From Paludisphaera soli (GTDB lineage Bacteria > Planctomycetota > Planctomycetia > Isosphaerales > Isosphaeraceae), in assembly GCF_011064595.1 (NCBI RefSeq), contig NZ_JAALJI010000011.1, positions 62,001 to 126,000 of the forward strand: 64,000 nucleotides of DNA, read 5' to 3'. Both the position numbers and the translations under genes were made by a program. Under the pieces are notes generated by a model. That model saw nothing but the letters and a program-made list of their open reading frames with translations. It did no database searches and was not told the DNA's origin. Positions 22,287 to 31,782 of the stretch are shown in pieces (within the stretch, counting starts at the first letter, position 1; each line of letters opens with the position of its first letter).

Positions 22287-23690
22287 TCAGCGGAGGGCGA
22301 GCCGGCCGCAGATGAAGATGCCGGCGGAGGCCAGCATGGAGCAGGGGAAGGTGAGCAGCCAGGCCAGGGCGATGTTGCGGGCGGTGGCGAGCTGGACGCC
22401 CGAGTCGTTGGCCCACATGGTCCCGGCCACGCCCGAGGAGAGGACCTGCGTGGTGCTGACCGGCAGCCCGACGACGTCGGCCACGCCGATCGTCGCCATC
22501 GCCACGACTTCGGCGCTCGCCCCCTGGGCGTAGGTCAGGTGGGTCTTGCCGATTTTCTCGGCGACGGTGTGGACGATCCGCTTGTAGCCGAAAGTCGTCC
22601 CCACCCCCAGGCAGAGGGCCACGCCCACGATCACCCAGCCGGGGACGTACTCGATCGCCGTGCGGAGCCGCCGCCGGGGGGCGTCGATCGCCGCCAGCCG
22701 GGCCTCGGCGATCACGTCCCGGTCGCGCTCGAGCGCCCGGTCGACCTGGTAGATGGCGTTGCGCAGGGCGATGCGCTCCTCGTGGGGGACCTCGCGGAGC
22801 GACGCGCGCCCGTCCAGGCGGCCGAGGATCTCGTCGATCCGCTCGATCTCGACGCGGTGGAGCGGCGAGGGGTCGGCGGAGAGGGCCGCGCGCAGGTCGG
22901 TCGCGGCCGCGCGGGCCCGCGTCGCGCCGTCGTCGCCGTCGAGGTTGAGCGCGAACCCGGTGGGGAGCAGGCCGATGAGGACGAGCATGATCAGCCCCAT
23001 CCCCTTCTGGCCGTCGTTCGACCCGTGGGCCATGCTCACGCCCCCGCAGGTCGCCAGCAGCGTCGCGCGCACCCAGCGCGGCGGGCGTGCGGACGGGTCT
23101 TCCGGCGGCGGGACGTACAGCTCCGGGTCGGGGATGTGCCGCTTGGCCGCCAGCAGGAGCGCGGCCGCCGCCAGGAAGCCGATCGCCGGCGAGATCAAGA
23201 GCGCCAGGCCGACCTCGCCGGCCTTGCCCCAGTTGACCCCCGCGCCCAGCCCTCGGCCGCTCATCAGGCCGTTTGCCAGGCCCACGCCCAGGATGGCGCC
23301 GATGAGCGTGTGCGAGCTGGAGACCGGGATCCCGAACCACCAGGTCAGGAGGTTCCAGGAGATCCCGGCGATCAGGAGCGCCAGGACCATGACCACGGCC
23401 GACCGGCTGGCGGCGTCGATCAGCAGGTCGACCGGCAGGAGGTGGACGATGCTGAACGCGATCGTCGTCCCCCCCAGCAGCACGCCGAGGAAGTTGCAGA
23501 ACCCCGAGAACAGCACGGCGGGAGTCGCCTTCAGGGTCCTCGTGTAGATGACGGTGGTCACGGCGTTCGCCGTGTCGTGGAAGCCGTTGACCACCTCGAA
23601 GCCGAAGGCGATCGCCAGGGCGAAGCCGAGGACCGCGGCGGACTGGGCGTCAAGGCGTCCGAAAGCGTCGAGAAAGTCGGTCATCGTCAC
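22287..23690 (-). CDS. pit: PiT-family inorganic phosphate transporter
   Basis: 467 aa, inner-membrane. Both PiT signature repeats are present: FEVVNGFHDTANAVTTVI near the N-terminus and GGVSMAHGSNDGQKGMGLI in the middle, with GIPVSSSHTLIGAILGVG and the matching C-terminal PVSTTQVLSSGVAGTMWA. A hydrophilic helical insert of about 110 residues (LDGDDGATRARAAATDL onward) lies between the halves, as in larger PiT members. It imports phosphate, or metal-phosphate, using the proton or sodium gradient. The GTG at 23690 overlaps the stop of the LRR gene; an ATG two codons later is equally possible. No PhoU-like partner adjoins. Confidence 0.93.
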   Translation of the reverse strand: MTMTDFLDAFGRLDAQSAAVLGFALAIAFGFEVVNGFHDTANAVTTVIYTRTLKATPAVLFSGFCNFLGVLLGGTTIAFSIVHLLPVDLLIDAASRSAVVMVLALLIAGISWNLLTWWFGIPVSSSHTLIGAILGVGLANGLMSGRGLGAGVNWGKAGEVGLALLISPAIGFLAAAALLLAAKRHIPDPELYVPPPEDPSARPPRWVRATLLATCGGVSMAHGSNDGQKGMGLIMLVLIGLLPTGFALNLDGDDGATRARAAATDLRAALSADPSPLHRVEIERIDEILGRLDGRASLREVPHEERIALRNAIYQVDRALERDRDVIAEARLAAIDAPRRRLRTAIEYVPGWVIVGVALCLGVGTTFGYKRIVHTVAEKIGKTHLTYAQGASAEVVAMATIGVADVVGLPVSTTQVLSSGVAGTMWANDSGVQLATARNIALAWLLTFPCSMLASAGIFICGRLALR

Positions 23691-24532
23691 CCTTCAACGC
23701 GGACTCCGGCCGCCTTGAGGGCCTCCAGTTGGGGGGCGCGGGCCTCGTCCGGCAGCGGGTTGCCGTCGACGTAGAGCCGCAGGTAGGGGGCGAACAGCTT
23801 GGCGCCGGCGGCGTCGGCCTTCGCCGCGTCGATCAGGGGCGTCAGGTCCTTGATCTGGTTGCGCTCGATCATCAGGAGCTTTAAATCCGGCTGCTTCGCC
23901 AGCGGGGCGACGTTCTCGATCTGGTTGTCCCGCAGGTCCAGCGTCGACAGCTTCGTCAACTTCTCCAGCGCGCCCACGTCTTTCAGCTTGTTCCCGCCCA
24001 GCGACAGCGAGGCCAGCTTGGTCAGGGTCGCCAGCGGGTTCACGTCCTCGATCCGGTTCCCGCCCAGATAGAGGGCGCTCAGCTCGGTCAGGCCGGCCAG
24101 GGGGGCCGCGTCGACCACCTGGTTCTTCGACAATTCAAGATACTGCAAACCCTTGAGTTCGGCCAGCGGGGCGACGTCGGCCACCTGGTTCTCGGCCAGG
24201 TCCAGCGACTGCAGGTTCTTCAGGTCCTTCAAAGGCTTGAGGTCGACGACCTGGTTCTTCGACAGCCGGATGAGCGCCAGGTTCTTGCACTTCTCCAGCC
24301 CGGTCAGGTCCTTGATCCCCTTGCCGACCGCCTCCAGGATGTAGACGTTCTGGAGCTTCTCATCGGTCAATTCGACGTTCGGCTCGTGCTTCAGCACCGC
24401 CCGCACGGCCGTTTCCAGGTTCGGGTCCGGGAAAGGCCCGTCGGCCCTCGCCCCCCGCGCCGTCGCCGTCGCCAGCGCCGCCAGCCCGATCGCGATCATC
24501 ACGCCGCGTCGCACGTTCTTCCTCGTCGCCAT
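23687..24532 (-). CDS. Secreted leucine-rich-repeat protein (internalin-like repeats)
   Basis: 281 aa. A signal peptide (VMIAIGLAALATATARGARA) precedes about eight 22-residue LRRs of the SDS22/internalin type, such as LKDLKNLQSLDLAENQVADV and LTELSALYLGGNRIEDV. The N-terminal cap DPNLETAVRAVLKHEP is common in bacterial LRR proteins. Such solenoids bind proteins or glycans at the cell surface. The gene overlaps the phosphate transporter start, so the two are co-transcribed, an unusual pairing whose logic is unclear. Its upstream region contains the 28-bp element shared with the acyltransferase gene at 24759-26099. Confidence 0.9.
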   Translation of the reverse strand: MATRKNVRRGVMIAIGLAALATATARGARADGPFPDPNLETAVRAVLKHEPNVELTDEKLQNVYILEAVGKGIKDLTGLEKCKNLALIRLSKNQVVDLKPLKDLKNLQSLDLAENQVADVAPLAELKGLQYLELSKNQVVDAAPLAGLTELSALYLGGNRIEDVNPLATLTKLASLSLGGNKLKDVGALEKLTKLSTLDLRDNQIENVAPLAKQPDLKLLMIERNQIKDLTPLIDAAKADAAGAKLFAPYLRLYVDGNPLPDEARAPQLEALKAAGVRVEG

Positions 24533-24588
24533 CGTCGCTCTTCCTCCGCCGGATCGGTTTCCCGGAAGAATCGTCCGGAACCTCCACG

Positions 24589-24616
24589 TCTCGCACGAAC
24601 AACCGCGAGGATACGC
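24589..24616 (-). promoter_or_regulatory. Shared 28-bp promoter-like element, copy 1
   Basis: On the minus strand it reads GCGTATCCTCGCGGTTGTTC and continues to GTGCGAGA. It is identical over 28 bp to 26204-26177, with looser similarity (TCTGT[C/T]GC) about 17 bp before TATCCT. TATCCT could be a -10 box, putting transcription start about 65 bp before the LRR start codon. Confidence 0.6.
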
Positions 24617-24758
24617 CAACGACGCGGCCCGCGACAGATGGTGGTCGACATCGCCCGCCCGAGCCCGGGAAGGGCCGCGCCCCGATGGACGGCCCCGTCC
24701 GGCGGTCGGGATCGCCGACCGCCCCGCGAGCCGACCGGGTGGGGGCGTCCGCGAGAAG

Positions 24759-26099
24759 CTACATCGCCCCCCCGCGACAGACGCCCCTCAGCGCGTCGAC
24801 GAAGCAGCCGGCGAACCGACCGGCCGCCTCGTCCGAGAAGAGGGCCCGACGGTAGCGGAGGACCAGGTGGAGGTGGTTCCGCCAGCCGGCCGCACCCAGG
24901 GAGAGCCCCATCGCCATCGGGGCCGGGGGGGAGAACCAGACGGCCTCCACCTCGCCCGCCTCGCGCCCGAAGTCCGGCGGCCCGTCGATCCGCCCCAGGT
25001 TCGACAGGGTGGCCGCCATCGAGGTCCCCCTGACGCCCCGGACGCCCAGCAGGGCGAGGCTCAACAGCTGCAACCACGGGGGCGGATTGAGCGCCGAGGC
25101 GAATGCGGCCCTCGACTTGACCCACCGCGTCTGGCGGACCATCGCGGGGAGCAGCAACCCCACGGCCGAGCGTTGAACCGGCGTGCTCTCGATCAGCGCG
25201 GTCGTGATGAGATTCGCCGCCACCTCGTGACGCCAGTCGGGGGGGCGAAGGTTCACGGGCATCATCACCGCGAGTTTGCGGCAGGGATTCCCGTGCTCGG
25301 CGTTCCAGGAGTCGATCGTCAAATGGAGGCTGGCGAGCAGCCTGTCGTTGAGGGTCGAGGGAGGCCCGACATGCGGCGCGTCGCGCGGGCGGAGGAAATC
25401 GGAGGGCAGGGCGAGGTGCACGAACCCATATCCGGGATCTTCGCGTTCCCGGTCGGGGGCGATGAGCGAACGCTTGCCGGTCGGGAGGTCGACGATCAGC
25501 GAGGGCGCCCCGGTCGGGACGTCGACTCGTCCCGCCCCGGGCGGCCCGGACGGTCGCGGCCCCCCGAAATGCGCCCCGAGGTCCCGCATCGCCAGGGGAT
25601 CGACGGCGGGGACCGGATCGGGCCGACCCCGGTAGGCGCGGGCGACCGAGTGCAGGAAGCGCAGGGAGCCCACGCCGTCCATGATGGCGTGATGGACGTT
25701 CAGCAGGAGCGAGTCGCCGTCCCGGCGTCGGGCGAGGAGCAGGCGAAGGCCCGGGGCGGTCTGCAAGCCGATCGGCCGGCTGTAAAACTCCGCCCTGGCG
25801 GCCGAAAGCTCGGCGTCCGATCCGAGGTCCTGCGAACGGACGACTTCGGCGGCGCGGCGGCCCTCGATCCGCCATCGAGGAGGGCGCAGGAGCACGCGCC
25901 CGGCCGCCCGGCTGGCCTGGGCCATCGGGTGGACGGCGACCGCGGTCGCGACCGCCGATCGCAGCTTCCCCTCGTCGATCGTCCCCGACAGCCGGAGTTC
26001 GACCTGGATGGAGGCTGGCTCGTCGGGCCGGTCGATGAGATGGAGCAACTCCTCGGTCAGCACATAGGGGATGAGGTCGCCGGCCGATCCTTGCCGCAA
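24759..26099 (-). CDS. WS/DGAT-like O-acyltransferase (HHxxxDG family)
   Basis: 446 aa. The catalytic motif NVHHAIMDGVGS (His136, His137, Asp141, Gly142) marks the condensation/WS-DGAT/alcohol-acetyltransferase superfamily. Later segments AVMMPVNLRP and AATLSNLGRIDGPPDF fit the DFGWG-like second half of acyltransferases rather than a peptide-synthetase condensation domain. It may move an acyl group from CoA to an alcohol or sugar; the substrate is not evident. The TTG at 26099 was chosen because GGAGGAG lies 7 nt upstream; earlier residues contain the 28-bp repeat and are not coding. The flanking direct copies of that element suggest the gene arrived with, or by duplication of, the promoter segment. 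Confidence 0.8.
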   Translation of the reverse strand: MRQGSAGDLIPYVLTEELLHLIDRPDEPASIQVELRLSGTIDEGKLRSAVATAVAVHPMAQASRAAGRVLLRPPRWRIEGRRAAEVVRSQDLGSDAELSAARAEFYSRPIGLQTAPGLRLLLARRRDGDSLLLNVHHAIMDGVGSLRFLHSVARAYRGRPDPVPAVDPLAMRDLGAHFGGPRPSGPPGAGRVDVPTGAPSLIVDLPTGKRSLIAPDREREDPGYGFVHLALPSDFLRPRDAPHVGPPSTLNDRLLASLHLTIDSWNAEHGNPCRKLAVMMPVNLRPPDWRHEVAANLITTALIESTPVQRSAVGLLLPAMVRQTRWVKSRAAFASALNPPPWLQLLSLALLGVRGVRGTSMAATLSNLGRIDGPPDFGREAGEVEAVWFSPPAPMAMGLSLGAAGWRNHLHLVLRYRRALFSDEAAGRFAGCFVDALRGVCRGGAM

Positions 26100-26176
26100 G
26101 GGGGTCTCCTCCCGAGGCCGTATCGCGGGCCCTGGATCGGACGTCCTTGAACCGTCGTCACGACCGCCTCGCCCAC

Positions 26177-26204
26177 TCTCGCACGAACAACCGCGAGGAT
26201 ACGC
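26177..26204 (-). promoter_or_regulatory. Shared 28-bp promoter-like element, copy 2
   Basis: Identical to 24589-24616 and in the same orientation, 78 bp upstream of the acyltransferase TTG. The remainder of the 376-bp gap up to 26475 holds short hairpins (CCGGCGAAGCCGG at 26236; TCCCGC/GCGGGA at 26264-26277) but no gene. Confidence 0.6.
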
Positions 26205-26402
26205 GACCGCACGCGCCTGCAACAGACGTTGCGCATCCGGCGAAGCCGGAAACCCGCCGCCGATCCCGCAAGCGGGAGCCTGGTCGGGTGGGCCTTGCCT
26301 ACCACGTCCGGATCGAAGAAAGGAGCGGTGTCCACGCTATCTAGACTGCAGCATGACTGCGAGGATTCATCGTCGGCTCGGGCCCCCGAAGGCTCGCGGC
26401 GG

Positions 26403-26432
26403 TTGACGCACGGGGGCCGGGGGGGCTAGAAC
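26403..26432 (+). promoter_or_regulatory. Candidate sigma-70-type promoter for the PVC haem/HEAT gene
   Basis: TTGACG (26403-26408), an 18-bp spacer and TAGAAC (26427-26432) lie 44 bp before the start codon at 26476. The -35 match is good and the -10 moderate. Confidence 0.5.
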
Positions 26433-26475
26433 AGATAAGCTGACTCTTGAACAATCCCCCGGGAAGCTCCTCCTC

Positions 26476-29400
26476 ATGATGCGCATGCGATGGCTGCACG
26501 GCGTGGTCGGTCTGGTCGGTTGGGGGTTGCTCGCGGCCTCGATCGGGGCGAATGCGGGCGAGGGGGAGGGGGGCGGGCCCTCGGCGGGGAGGAAGCTCGT
26601 CGTGCCCGAAGGGTTCACGATCGAGAGGGTGGCCGGGGCCCCGATGGTGGACCGGCCGATCACGGCGGCCTTCGACGAGCAAGGGCGGCTCTACGTCGCC
26701 GACTCGTCGGGCTCGAACGAGAAGGTCGAGATCCAGCTCGAGAAGAAACCCCACCGGATCGTCCGGCTGGAGGACAAGGACGGCGACGGCGTGTACGACG
26801 CCCAGACCGTCTTCGCCGAGGGGATGATGTTCCCCGAGGGGACCATGTGGCTGGACGGCTCGCTCTACGTCGCGGCCCCGCCCAGCATCTGGAAGCTCAC
26901 CGACACGGACGGCGACGGCGTGGCCGACGAGCGCGTGGAGTGGTTCCAGGGCAAGACCCTCACCGGCTGCGCCAACGACCTGCACGGCCCCTATCCCGGG
27001 CTCGACGGCCGGGTCTACTGGACCAAGGGGGCGTTCGCCGAGCAGACCTACGGCCGCCCCGGCAAGGAGCCGTTCGTCACCAGCGCCTCGCACATCTTCC
27101 GGTCGCGGCCCGACGGCTCGGAGATCGAGCCGGTCTTGACCGGCGGCATGGACAACCCGGTCGACGTGGCGTTCCTCGCCTCGGGCGAGCGGATCCTGAC
27201 CTCGACGTTCATCCAGCAGCCCGGCGGGGGCCTCCGCGACGGCCTCATCCACGCCGTCTACGGCGGGATCTGGGGCAAGGTCAACCGCGTCCTCGACGCC
27301 CCGGCGCACCAGTGGACCGGCCCCGGCGTGATGCCGGCGCTCCTGCACATGGGCCCCGCCGCCCCCTCGGGCCTGACCTGCGTCGAATCCGCCGCGATCG
27401 AGGACGGCCGCCGAGACGTGCTGTTCGCCTGCTACTTCAACCTGCACAAGGTCGGCCGGCACGTCCTGGAGCCCTCGGGGGCGTCCTTCGCGACGAAGGA
27501 CGAGGATTTCGTCACCAGCCCCGACCTGGACTTCCACCCCACCGACGTGATCGAGGACGCCGACGGCAGCCTGCTCGTGATCGACACCGGCGGCTGGTAC
27601 AAGCTCTGCTGCCCCACGTCGCAGCTCTCCAAGCCCGACGAGCTGGGGGGGGTCTATCGGGTCCGCCGCAAGGACGCCGCCAGGGTCGCCGACCCCTACG
27701 GCCTCCTGGTCGAGTGGGCGAAGCTGAGCCCGCACGACCATACCGCGCTCCTGGCCGACCCGCGCCCGGCCGTGCGGCGTCGGGCCGTCGCCGCGCTGGG
27801 CAAGCTCGGGGCCGAAGCCGCGCCGGCGCTGGTCGACGCCGTGCGGCACGACCGCTCGGCCGTCGGCCGCCGCAACGCGGTCTGGGCCTCGGCCCGGATC
27901 GACGCCCCCGAGGCCCGCGCCGTGGCCCGCGCCGCGCTGGCGGACGGCGACGAGACGGTGCGCCAGGCCGCGCTCAACGTCGTCAGCCTGACCCGCGACC
28001 CCGAGGCGACGCCGCTGCTGGTCGCGCTGCTGGAAGGCCCGTCGACGCTCAACCGCCGCGTCGCCGCCGAGGCCCTGGGCCGGATCGGCGACCGGTCCGC
28101 GATCGCCCCGATCGTCCGGGCGCTCGACGACGCCGCGGCCGACGACCGCTTCCTCCACCACTCGCTAACCTACGCCCTGATCCAGATCGACGACCCGAAG
28201 GCCACGTCCGGGGCCCTCGACTCCGCCAACCCTCGTGTCCGCCGCGCCGCCTTGATGGCGCTCGACCAGATGGAGGGGGGCGGGCTGGACCCTCGTCGGA
28301 CCGCCGCGCTCCTGGCCGACGCCGACCCCGGCGTGAAGGAGGCTGCCGCCTGGATCATCGGCCGGCGTCCCGAGTGGGGCCAGGCCCTCGCCGGGTTCTT
28401 CGGCGAACGGTTGAAGCGGGACGACCTGGGCCCCGACGACCGCAAGGCGCTGGAGGGCCAGCTCGCGAGCAACGCGGCCTCGCCCGCCGTGCGCGACCTG
28501 CTGGCCGCGACGCTGGCCGGGCCCGCCCCCGAGGCGGCCCGCCGCAGCGCGCTCAAGGCCCTGGCCCAGGTGCGGCTCAAGGAGATCCCCGACGCCTGGA
28601 TCGCCGGCCTGGCCGCGACGCTGGTCGGCCCCGACGCCGACCTGGCCCGCCAGGCCGTCTCGACGGCCCGCGCCCTGGCCCCGGCCCCCGAGAAGGGGAA
28701 GCCCCTGACCGCGCCCCTGCTGGCCCTCGCCGGCCTGGAGGACTTCCCGGCCGACGGCCGCCTCGAAGCCCTGGCGGCCGTCCCCGGCGGCCTGGTCCGG
28801 GTCGCCCCCGAGACCTTCGCCTTCCTGCTCGAACAGCTCGACCCCGACGGCTCGGTCGCCGCGCGCGGCCTGGCCGCCGACGTCCTGGCCCGCGCCGGTC
28901 TCTCGGCCGACCAGCTCGCCGCCCTGATCGAGGCCCTGGGCACCGCCGGCCCGCTGGAGGTCGACCGGCTGCTGACCGCGTTCGACGCCCAGGCCGACGA
29001 CGCGCTCGGCGTCCGGCTGGTCGCGGCGTTGGCCGGCTCGTCGGCCCTGTCGAGCCTGCGGATCGACGCGCTGAAGGCCCACCTGGCGAAGTTCGGGCCC
29101 GAGACCCATAAGGCCGCCGAGGCCCTGTACGCCCGGCTCAACGCCGACGCCGCCGCGCAGCAGGCGCGGCTCGACGACCTGCTCGGCAAGATGGCCGGCG
29201 GCGACGTCCGTCGCGGCCAGCTCGTCTTCCAGGGCGACAAGGCCGCCTGCACCACCTGCCACGCCATCGGCTACCGCGGCGGCGACGTCGGCCCCGACCT
29301 CACGAAGATCGGCGGCGTCCGCACCGAGCGCGACCTCCTGGAGGCCATCCTCTACCCCAGCGCCAGCCTCGTCCGCAGCTACGAGCCGATCGTCCTGGCC

Positions 29401-29616
29401 ACCGCCGACGGCCGCGTCCTCAGCGGCCTCCTCAAGGGCGAGACCGCCGACGAATACCTCCTCGTCACCGGCGCCAACCAGGCCGAGCGTATCCCCCGCT
29501 CCGACGTCGAGGAGATCCGCCCCGGCACCGTCTCCATCATGCCCGCCGGCCTCGACCAGCAACTCTCCCCCCAGGACCTCGCCGACCTCGTCGCGTTCCT
29601 GAAGGCGTGCAAGTGA
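26476..29616 (+). CDS. PVC-type dehydrogenase/HEAT-repeat/haem-binding protein
   Basis: 1,046 aa with a signal peptide (GVVGLVGWGLLAASIGANAG). Residues about 35-410 form a beta-propeller of the putative membrane-bound dehydrogenase type, with Asp-rich blades (DKDGDGVYDAQTVFAEGMMF, DTDGDGVADERVEWFQGKT). Residues about 420-900 are HEAT-like helical repeats. The C-terminal module has the c-type haem site CTTCH (Cys925, Cys928, His929), then GYRGGDVGPDLTKIGG and YEPIVLATADGRVLSGLLKG. This triple layout is a hallmark of Planctomycetota and Verrucomicrobiota, thought to oxidise sugars or other substrates in the periplasm; the substrate is unknown. Downstream lies an exported FAD oxidoreductase on the same strand. 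Confidence 0.95.
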   Translation: MMRMRWLHGVVGLVGWGLLAASIGANAGEGEGGGPSAGRKLVVPEGFTIERVAGAPMVDRPITAAFDEQGRLYVADSSGSNEKVEIQLEKKPHRIVRLEDKDGDGVYDAQTVFAEGMMFPEGTMWLDGSLYVAAPPSIWKLTDTDGDGVADERVEWFQGKTLTGCANDLHGPYPGLDGRVYWTKGAFAEQTYGRPGKEPFVTSASHIFRSRPDGSEIEPVLTGGMDNPVDVAFLASGERILTSTFIQQPGGGLRDGLIHAVYGGIWGKVNRVLDAPAHQWTGPGVMPALLHMGPAAPSGLTCVESAAIEDGRRDVLFACYFNLHKVGRHVLEPSGASFATKDEDFVTSPDLDFHPTDVIEDADGSLLVIDTGGWYKLCCPTSQLSKPDELGGVYRVRRKDAARVADPYGLLVEWAKLSPHDHTALLADPRPAVRRRAVAALGKLGAEAAPALVDAVRHDRSAVGRRNAVWASARIDAPEARAVARAALADGDETVRQAALNVVSLTRDPEATPLLVALLEGPSTLNRRVAAEALGRIGDRSAIAPIVRALDDAAADDRFLHHSLTYALIQIDDPKATSGALDSANPRVRRAALMALDQMEGGGLDPRRTAALLADADPGVKEAAAWIIGRRPEWGQALAGFFGERLKRDDLGPDDRKALEGQLASNAASPAVRDLLAATLAGPAPEAARRSALKALAQVRLKEIPDAWIAGLAATLVGPDADLARQAVSTARALAPAPEKGKPLTAPLLALAGLEDFPADGRLEALAAVPGGLVRVAPETFAFLLEQLDPDGSVAARGLAADVLARAGLSADQLAALIEALGTAGPLEVDRLLTAFDAQADDALGVRLVAALAGSSALSSLRIDALKAHLAKFGPETHKAAEALYARLNADAAAQQARLDDLLGKMAGGDVRRGQLVFQGDKAACTTCHAIGYRGGDVGPDLTKIGGVRTERDLLEAILYPSASLVRSYEPIVLATADGRVLSGLLKGETADEYLLVTGANQAERIPRSDVEEIRPGTVSIMPAGLDQQLSPQDLADLVAFLKACK

Positions 29617-29765
29617 GGCGAGCAGGCGTTCGCGGAGCGAGACGGCGGAATGTGAATTGATCTTCATGCGGCGGCCGGGGCCCGCACTTGATCTCCGGGC
29701 CCTGGCGGCTAGTCTGAGGGGGAGGCGTCGGCGGGATCGGTCGCGAGCGGAAGGGGGGCGGAGCG

Positions 29766-31766
29766 ATGGAAGATCGGCGGGGCGGTCGGTTGGGGCGTCG
29801 GGAGTTCCTGGCGTCGGCGGCGGGCGCCTCGGCGTATTCGCTGTTCGTCTTCGCGGACGGGGGCGAGGCCCGGGGCGGGGCCGTCGATCGGACGCCGGAC
29901 GCGATCCGGGGGTCGTTCGAGACGATCGCGCCGGTCGACCCGGAGGCCGCCAGGAGGCGGTTCGAGGGCGAGCCGAACATGACGCTCGTCGACCTGTCGT
30001 GCGACCTGCTGGTCGCGGGCGGCGGGCCGGCCGGGGTCTGCGCGGCGCTCGCGGCGGCGCGGAACGGGGCGAAGGTCGTGCTGGTGCAGGACCGCTCGCG
30101 GCTCGGCGGCAACTCGTCGAGCGAGGTCAAGATGCACGTCGTCGGCGCCAACATGCACCGGGGCCGCCCCGGCTGGCGCGAGGGCGGGATCATCGAGGAA
30201 CTCCGCCTCGACGACGCCGCCAACAACCCCCAGCGCTCCTGGGAGCTGTGGGACCTGCTCCTCTACGACAAGCTGATCTCCGAGCCCAACGTCACCCTGA
30301 TCCTCGACACCTCCGTCTGCGCCGCCGACGTGAAGGACGGCCGCATCGAGCGCGTGCTGGCCCGCTGCGACAAGTCGGAGCATCTTTATCGCATCACCTG
30401 CCGATACGCGGCCGACTGCACGGGCGACTCCCGCCTGGCGCTGGAGGCCGGCGCGACGATCCGCTGGGGCCACGAGGGCCGCGACGAGTTCAAGGAGTCG
30501 CTCGCCCCGCCCGAGCCGACCCGCGAGACCCTCGGCTCCAGCGTCCTGTTCACCGCCCGCGACTACGGCAAGCCGATGCCGTACAAGGCGCCCGCCTGGG
30601 CCCGGAAGATCGGCCCGGAGCAGCTCAAGCACCGTGGGATCGGCAAGAAGGCGTGGGAGTACGGCTACTGGTGGATCGAGTGGGGCGGCGGCCGCGACAC
30701 CGTGCGCGACAACGAACGCATCCGCTTCGAACTCCTCTCGATCGTCACCGGCGTCTGGGACCACATCAAGAACTCCGGCGCGTACCCCGAGTCGGCGAGC
30801 TGGGCGATGGACTGGGTCGGCATGATGCCCGGCAAGCGCGAGAGCCGCCGCATCGAGGGCGAATACATGCTCAGCCAGAACGACCTGATGGGCTTCAACC
30901 CGGAGTTCGACGACGGCGTGGCGATGGGGGGCTGGGGCCTGGACGAGCACCCCGCGAGCGGCTTCGACGACCCCGAGGTCCCGCCGTTCCTGAGCATCAA
31001 GCTGGCCGAGGTCTATAACATCCCGCTGCGCTCGCTCACCAGCAAGGACCTCAAAAACCTGTTCATGGCCGGCCGCAACGCCGGCTGCAGCCACGTCGCG
31101 TTCACCTCCACCCGCGTCATGGCCACCTGCGCCGTGATGGGCCAGGCCGCCGGCGCGGCCGCCGCCGTCTGCTCGCGATACGACCTGACCCCGCGCGAAC
31201 TCTACCGCGACAAACCGCGCCTCCGCGAGCTTCAGCAGACCCTCCTCCGCGACGATCAGTCCATCAAGAATCTCAAGAACGTCGACCCGAACGATCTGGC
31301 GAGGGAGGCGAAGGTCGCGGCCTCGGCGTGCGTCGAGGGGGCGAAGCCCGAGAGCGTGATCGACGGCTTCGTCCGCGACATGGAAGGCCAGGCCGAGCAC
31401 CGCTGGATGGCCCCGATGTCCCCCGACGGCGCCTGGCTGGAGCTGGCCTGGGACGGGCCGAGGACGATCCGGCACGTCCAGCTCACCTTCGATTCGGGCT
31501 TCCACCGCGAGCTGACCCTGACCTCGTCCGACACGCACAACGCCCGCATCATCCGCGCCCCCCAGCCCGAGACGGTCCGCGACTACCGCGTCGTCGTCGA
31601 GACGCCGAAGGGCGAGCGCGTGGAGATCGCCCGCGTCGAGGGCAACCACCAGCGCCTCCGCCGCCACGACTTCCCCCCCGTCGAGGCCGCCCGGCTCCGC
31701 ATCGAGGTCCTCGCCACCAACGGCTCCGACACCGCCCGCCTCTACGAGGTCCGCGCCTACGCCTGA
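29766..31766 (+). CDS. Tat-exported FAD-dependent oxidoreductase with C-terminal beta domain
   Basis: 666 aa. A twin-arginine signal (GRREFLASAAGASAYSLFVF) exports the folded, cofactor-loaded enzyme. The Rossmann motif VAGGGPAGVCAALAAARNG (Gly85, Gly87, Gly90) and RLGGNSSSEVKMH binding region match the FAD-dependent oxidoreductase family PF12831. The FAD-closing motif LFMAGRNAGCSHVAFTSTRV is near residue 430. The last 150 residues look like a discoidin-type beta domain (GAWLELAWDGPRTIRHVQLT). Substrate unknown, possibly a sugar or polyol. It follows the haem/HEAT protein by 149 bp; electron transfer between them is plausible but unproven. Confidence 0.9.
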   Translation: MEDRRGGRLGRREFLASAAGASAYSLFVFADGGEARGGAVDRTPDAIRGSFETIAPVDPEAARRRFEGEPNMTLVDLSCDLLVAGGGPAGVCAALAAARNGAKVVLVQDRSRLGGNSSSEVKMHVVGANMHRGRPGWREGGIIEELRLDDAANNPQRSWELWDLLLYDKLISEPNVTLILDTSVCAADVKDGRIERVLARCDKSEHLYRITCRYAADCTGDSRLALEAGATIRWGHEGRDEFKESLAPPEPTRETLGSSVLFTARDYGKPMPYKAPAWARKIGPEQLKHRGIGKKAWEYGYWWIEWGGGRDTVRDNERIRFELLSIVTGVWDHIKNSGAYPESASWAMDWVGMMPGKRESRRIEGEYMLSQNDLMGFNPEFDDGVAMGGWGLDEHPASGFDDPEVPPFLSIKLAEVYNIPLRSLTSKDLKNLFMAGRNAGCSHVAFTSTRVMATCAVMGQAAGAAAAVCSRYDLTPRELYRDKPRLRELQQTLLRDDQSIKNLKNVDPNDLAREAKVAASACVEGAKPESVIDGFVRDMEGQAEHRWMAPMSPDGAWLELAWDGPRTIRHVQLTFDSGFHRELTLTSSDTHNARIIRAPQPETVRDYRVVVETPKGERVEIARVEGNHQRLRRHDFPPVEAARLRIEVLATNGSDTARLYEVRAYA

Positions 31767-31782
31767 GCCCGGCCGCGCCGCG

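Noticed and set aside
24759-26099. Nonribosomal peptide synthetase condensation domain
   Set aside because: The HHxxxDG motif is shared, but there is no adenylation or carrier domain nearby and the rest fits acyltransferases of the WS/DGAT type.
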